Shown: positions 51,503 through 53,199 of the stretch, piece after piece
Position numbering within the stretch: position 1 is the stretch's first letter
Layout of the letters: the number at the start of each line of letters is the position of its first letter
Assembly: GCA_900316845.1 (NCBI GenBank)
Contig: ONEG01000013.1
Span: forward strand, 680 to 53,878
From: an uncultured Bacteroidales bacterium
Lineage (GTDB): Bacteria; Bacteroidota; Bacteroidia; Bacteroidales; Paludibacteraceae
Length of the DNA: 53,199 bases
Direction of reading: 5' to 3'
The notes under the pieces: generated by a model
Database searches by the model: none
What the model saw: only the letters and a program-made list of their open reading frames with translations
What the model was told of the DNA's origin: nothing
Program-made: the position numbers and the translations under genes

Positions 51503-53068
51503 ATGATGGATAAACTGAAATATTTGTTTTTGCTGGCTTTGTGCGCCGGGAGCCTCAGCACCCTTGCGATGCAGCAAAGCGAGATTGATCTCTTAGATCA
51601 GGAGCTGCAAAAGAAAGCCGTTTACGACCATCTCAAACACCAGCGTATTGACGGCATCCGGCAGGACGAATCGCTCAGTACGTACGAGAGATATGTGCTC
51701 CTCTTTGAGGAGTACCAGTCTCTCAACTACGACACCGCCTTCAGTCTGGTCAATAAGATGGTCGATGAGGCACAACTCTTAGGACACCCGGACTACCGGG
51801 CGCAGGCGGAACTCAAACGCGCATTCATCTACCTCAGCTCAGGTCTCTTCCACGAGTCCGTTGCGGTCTTCAGCAGCATCGATCCGGGCACGCTCAGCAA
51901 GGAGGACCAGATATACTACTACACCCATTTTGCGCGGCTCAAATACGACATGGCGGATTATGTCCAAGGCGACCTCAGTTATACCTACACCACCGAGGGT
52001 AACTCCTTGAGCGAGAAAGCGTTAAAGCTCCTTGATCCGTCCGACACGGTGCAGTACTGGAGCACCTCTGCCTTGTACCGGTCGAAGATGAACGACTACC
52101 CTCGCGCCATCGAGCAGTTCAAACTCGCACTCGCCTGCTCCTCCATCACCGAGCATGAGAAAGCCATTGCCTACTCCTCCATCGCCCACGCTTATACCCT
52201 GCAAGGGGAGACCGATCTGGCGGACTCATACCTCATCCAAGCCGCCATCAGCGACCTGCGCAGTTCAACCAAAGAGGCGATTGCCCTGGCGCTCGTGGCG
52301 CAGAGACTGTATCAGGAGGGCGACCTCCAACGCGCAGCCGGCTACATCCGTCAGGCGATGGACGACGCGGAGTACTACAACGCACGGCACCGGCAACTCT
52401 CCGTAGGACGAATCATGCCGATCATCGAGCAAGAACAACTGCAGACGCTCGAACACACAAACCACCTCATCGCTTTTCAGTCCGCCTTGCTCTATATCCT
52501 CCTCACCGCTCTTATCATCACGCTCATCATCCTTGCCAACCGCATGCGCGCTATCAGAAAGGCGAAAAACACTATCCAGACGATGAACGACAAACTGATA
52601 GAAGCCAACCGCATCAAAGAGGAGTATATCGGTACCTCTTGTTGCAGCATGTCGGACCTGCTGACGAGGCTCGAACGCTACGAGCGGTTCGTACGCCGCA
52701 AAGCACAAGAGAAACGGACCGACGAACTCGTCGTCATCCCTAATTATATCGATGCCCATAACTGCCGACGGGATTTCTACAAGCAGTTCGACCAATCGTT
52801 CCTGCATATCTTCCCGAACTTCATCCGGGACTTCAACGCGCTCTTGCGCGAGGGAGAACAACTGACGGTCAAGGGTAACGAGCTCCTCTCTACCGAACTG
52901 CGTATCTTTGCGCTCATCCGGTTGGGTATCACGGACAACGAGCAGATCAGCAAAGTGCTCGACTACTCCATCAACACCGTCTATACCTACAAGACCCGCG
53001 TTCGCAACCGTTCCGACCTCGACAACGAGGCGTTCTTCCATGCCGTGATGCATATTCAGAACTTTTGA
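51503..53068 (+). CDS. DUF6377-type membrane regulator with TPR repeats and LuxR-like helix-turn-helix
   Basis: 521 residues: signal or anchor at the start, TPR-like helices (about 60-310) outside the membrane, one membrane segment (about 325-345), a short coiled coil, then a cytoplasmic domain ending in a LuxR-type helix-turn-helix (LSTELRIFALIRLGITDNEQ, then SINTVYTYKTRV). Such proteins control polysaccharide loci in Bacteroidales, presumably sensing a glycan in the periplasm. It starts 17 nt after the GH87-like gene through a GATAATA-type repeat, so the two are one transcript. Confidence 0.82.
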   Translation: MMDKLKYLFLLALCAGSLSTLAMQQSEIDLLDQELQKKAVYDHLKHQRIDGIRQDESLSTYERYVLLFEEYQSLNYDTAFSLVNKMVDEAQLLGHPDYRAQAELKRAFIYLSSGLFHESVAVFSSIDPGTLSKEDQIYYYTHFARLKYDMADYVQGDLSYTYTTEGNSLSEKALKLLDPSDTVQYWSTSALYRSKMNDYPRAIEQFKLALACSSITEHEKAIAYSSIAHAYTLQGETDLADSYLIQAAISDLRSSTKEAIALALVAQRLYQEGDLQRAAGYIRQAMDDAEYYNARHRQLSVGRIMPIIEQEQLQTLEHTNHLIAFQSALLYILLTALIITLIILANRMRAIRKAKNTIQTMNDKLIEANRIKEEYIGTSCCSMSDLLTRLERYERFVRRKAQEKRTDELVVIPNYIDAHNCRRDFYKQFDQSFLHIFPNFIRDFNALLREGEQLTVKGNELLSTELRIFALIRLGITDNEQISKVLDYSINTVYTYKTRVRNRSDLDNEAFFHAVMHIQNF

Positions 53069-53100
53069 ATTTTGGTCATATCAAAAAAAAAGCACCCCAA

Positions 53101-53199
53101 TGAGGTGACCCCAAAAATTTGGACAGATTATTAAATCTATTTGACTTGATTTTGAAAGTGAGTTCGGTATTGTACCGGGCTCATTTTCAATTTTAGTTT
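53101..53199 (-). mobile_element. End of an IS3-family (IS150-like) insertion sequence
   Basis: TGAGGTGACCCCAAAAATTT at 53101 resembles the terminal repeat of IS150-type elements (TG...TGACCCC). The transposase tail follows inside. The rest of the element lies beyond the window. It inserted 32 nt after the regulator gene. Confidence 0.75.
53137..53199 (-). CDS. C-terminal end of an IS3-family transposase
   Basis: The last 20 codons read KLKLKMSPVQYRTHFQNQVK and a stop. The MSPVQYR ending is typical of the second ORF of IS150-group transposases. The gene is cut by the window edge. Confidence 0.8.
   Translation of the reverse strand, partial: KLKLKMSPVQYRTHFQNQVK

Noticed and set aside
1..53199. 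tRNA or rRNA genes
   Set aside because: I looked for cloverleaf-like segments and rRNA motifs on both strands and found none I could support.

Overview
The window is chromosomal DNA of a member of the Bacteroidota, most likely an uncultured Bacteroidales. The evidence is a SusC/SusD pair, a TamL lipoprotein in place of TamA, a MurF-Alr fusion, GH97, a DUF6377-type regulator, and promoters of the Bacteroidota form TTG(C/T)-N19-TAnCTTTG. Base composition is moderately GC-rich by eye, with AT-richer stretches at about 22.9-29.5 kb. I ran no searches; family names rest on motifs read in the translations.

Layout. (1) 1-165 is the 3' end of a gene whose near-identical paralogue lies at 22.9 kb. 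(2) 0.47-9.06 kb is a tight rightward housekeeping operon: tamL, rnhB, sppA, lpxK, an MsbA-like ABC exporter and mnmA. (3) 9.04-12.77 kb runs leftward: SulP anion transporter, then a CotH-kinase surface protein, then a reverse rubrerythrin. (4) 12.9-17.6 kb runs rightward: GlcNAc-kinase-like protein, glycosyltransferase, SpoIID-like protein, THUMP-like methyltransferase. (5) 17.6-20.25 kb runs leftward: a MurF-Alr fusion that appears to lack about 200 MurF residues, and an iron/B12-type ABC ATPase. (6) 20.4-22.8 kb is a secreted GH71/99-like enzyme. (7) 22.87-26.3 kb is a leftward set of small unknown genes with an HNH endonuclease and two highly structured non-coding stretches, which looks like mobile-element cargo. 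(8) 26.6-40.6 kb is a run of giant secreted proteins, a 45-residue peptide gene and two paralogous outer-membrane barrels, one fused to STN and OmpA domains. (9) 40.6-53.07 kb is a probable alpha-glucan utilisation locus: GH97, SusD, SusC, a small secreted protein, a GH87-like alpha-1,3-glucanase and a DUF6377-type regulator. (10) The right edge enters an IS3-family element.

Three patterns cut across these regions. First, seven secreted proteins end in the same short tag, roughly (K/R)-x-hydrophobic-hydrophobic-x-(N/D)-G-x-L-x-I, probably a type IX secretion sorting signal. Second, a roughly 200-residue domain that I do not recognise (LNNPIGxDGxYIVKWDC at its start) occurs four times in three of those tagged proteins and links regions 8 and 9. 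Third, short tandem repeats, mostly of period 7, are inserted in frame into housekeeping and surface genes or sit exactly on stop codons. Those inside genes are in orientations that stay open, while the intercistronic tract between susD and the GH97 gene is in a stop-rich orientation. A 39-bp promoter block is also shared by two tagged surface-protein genes 22 kb apart.
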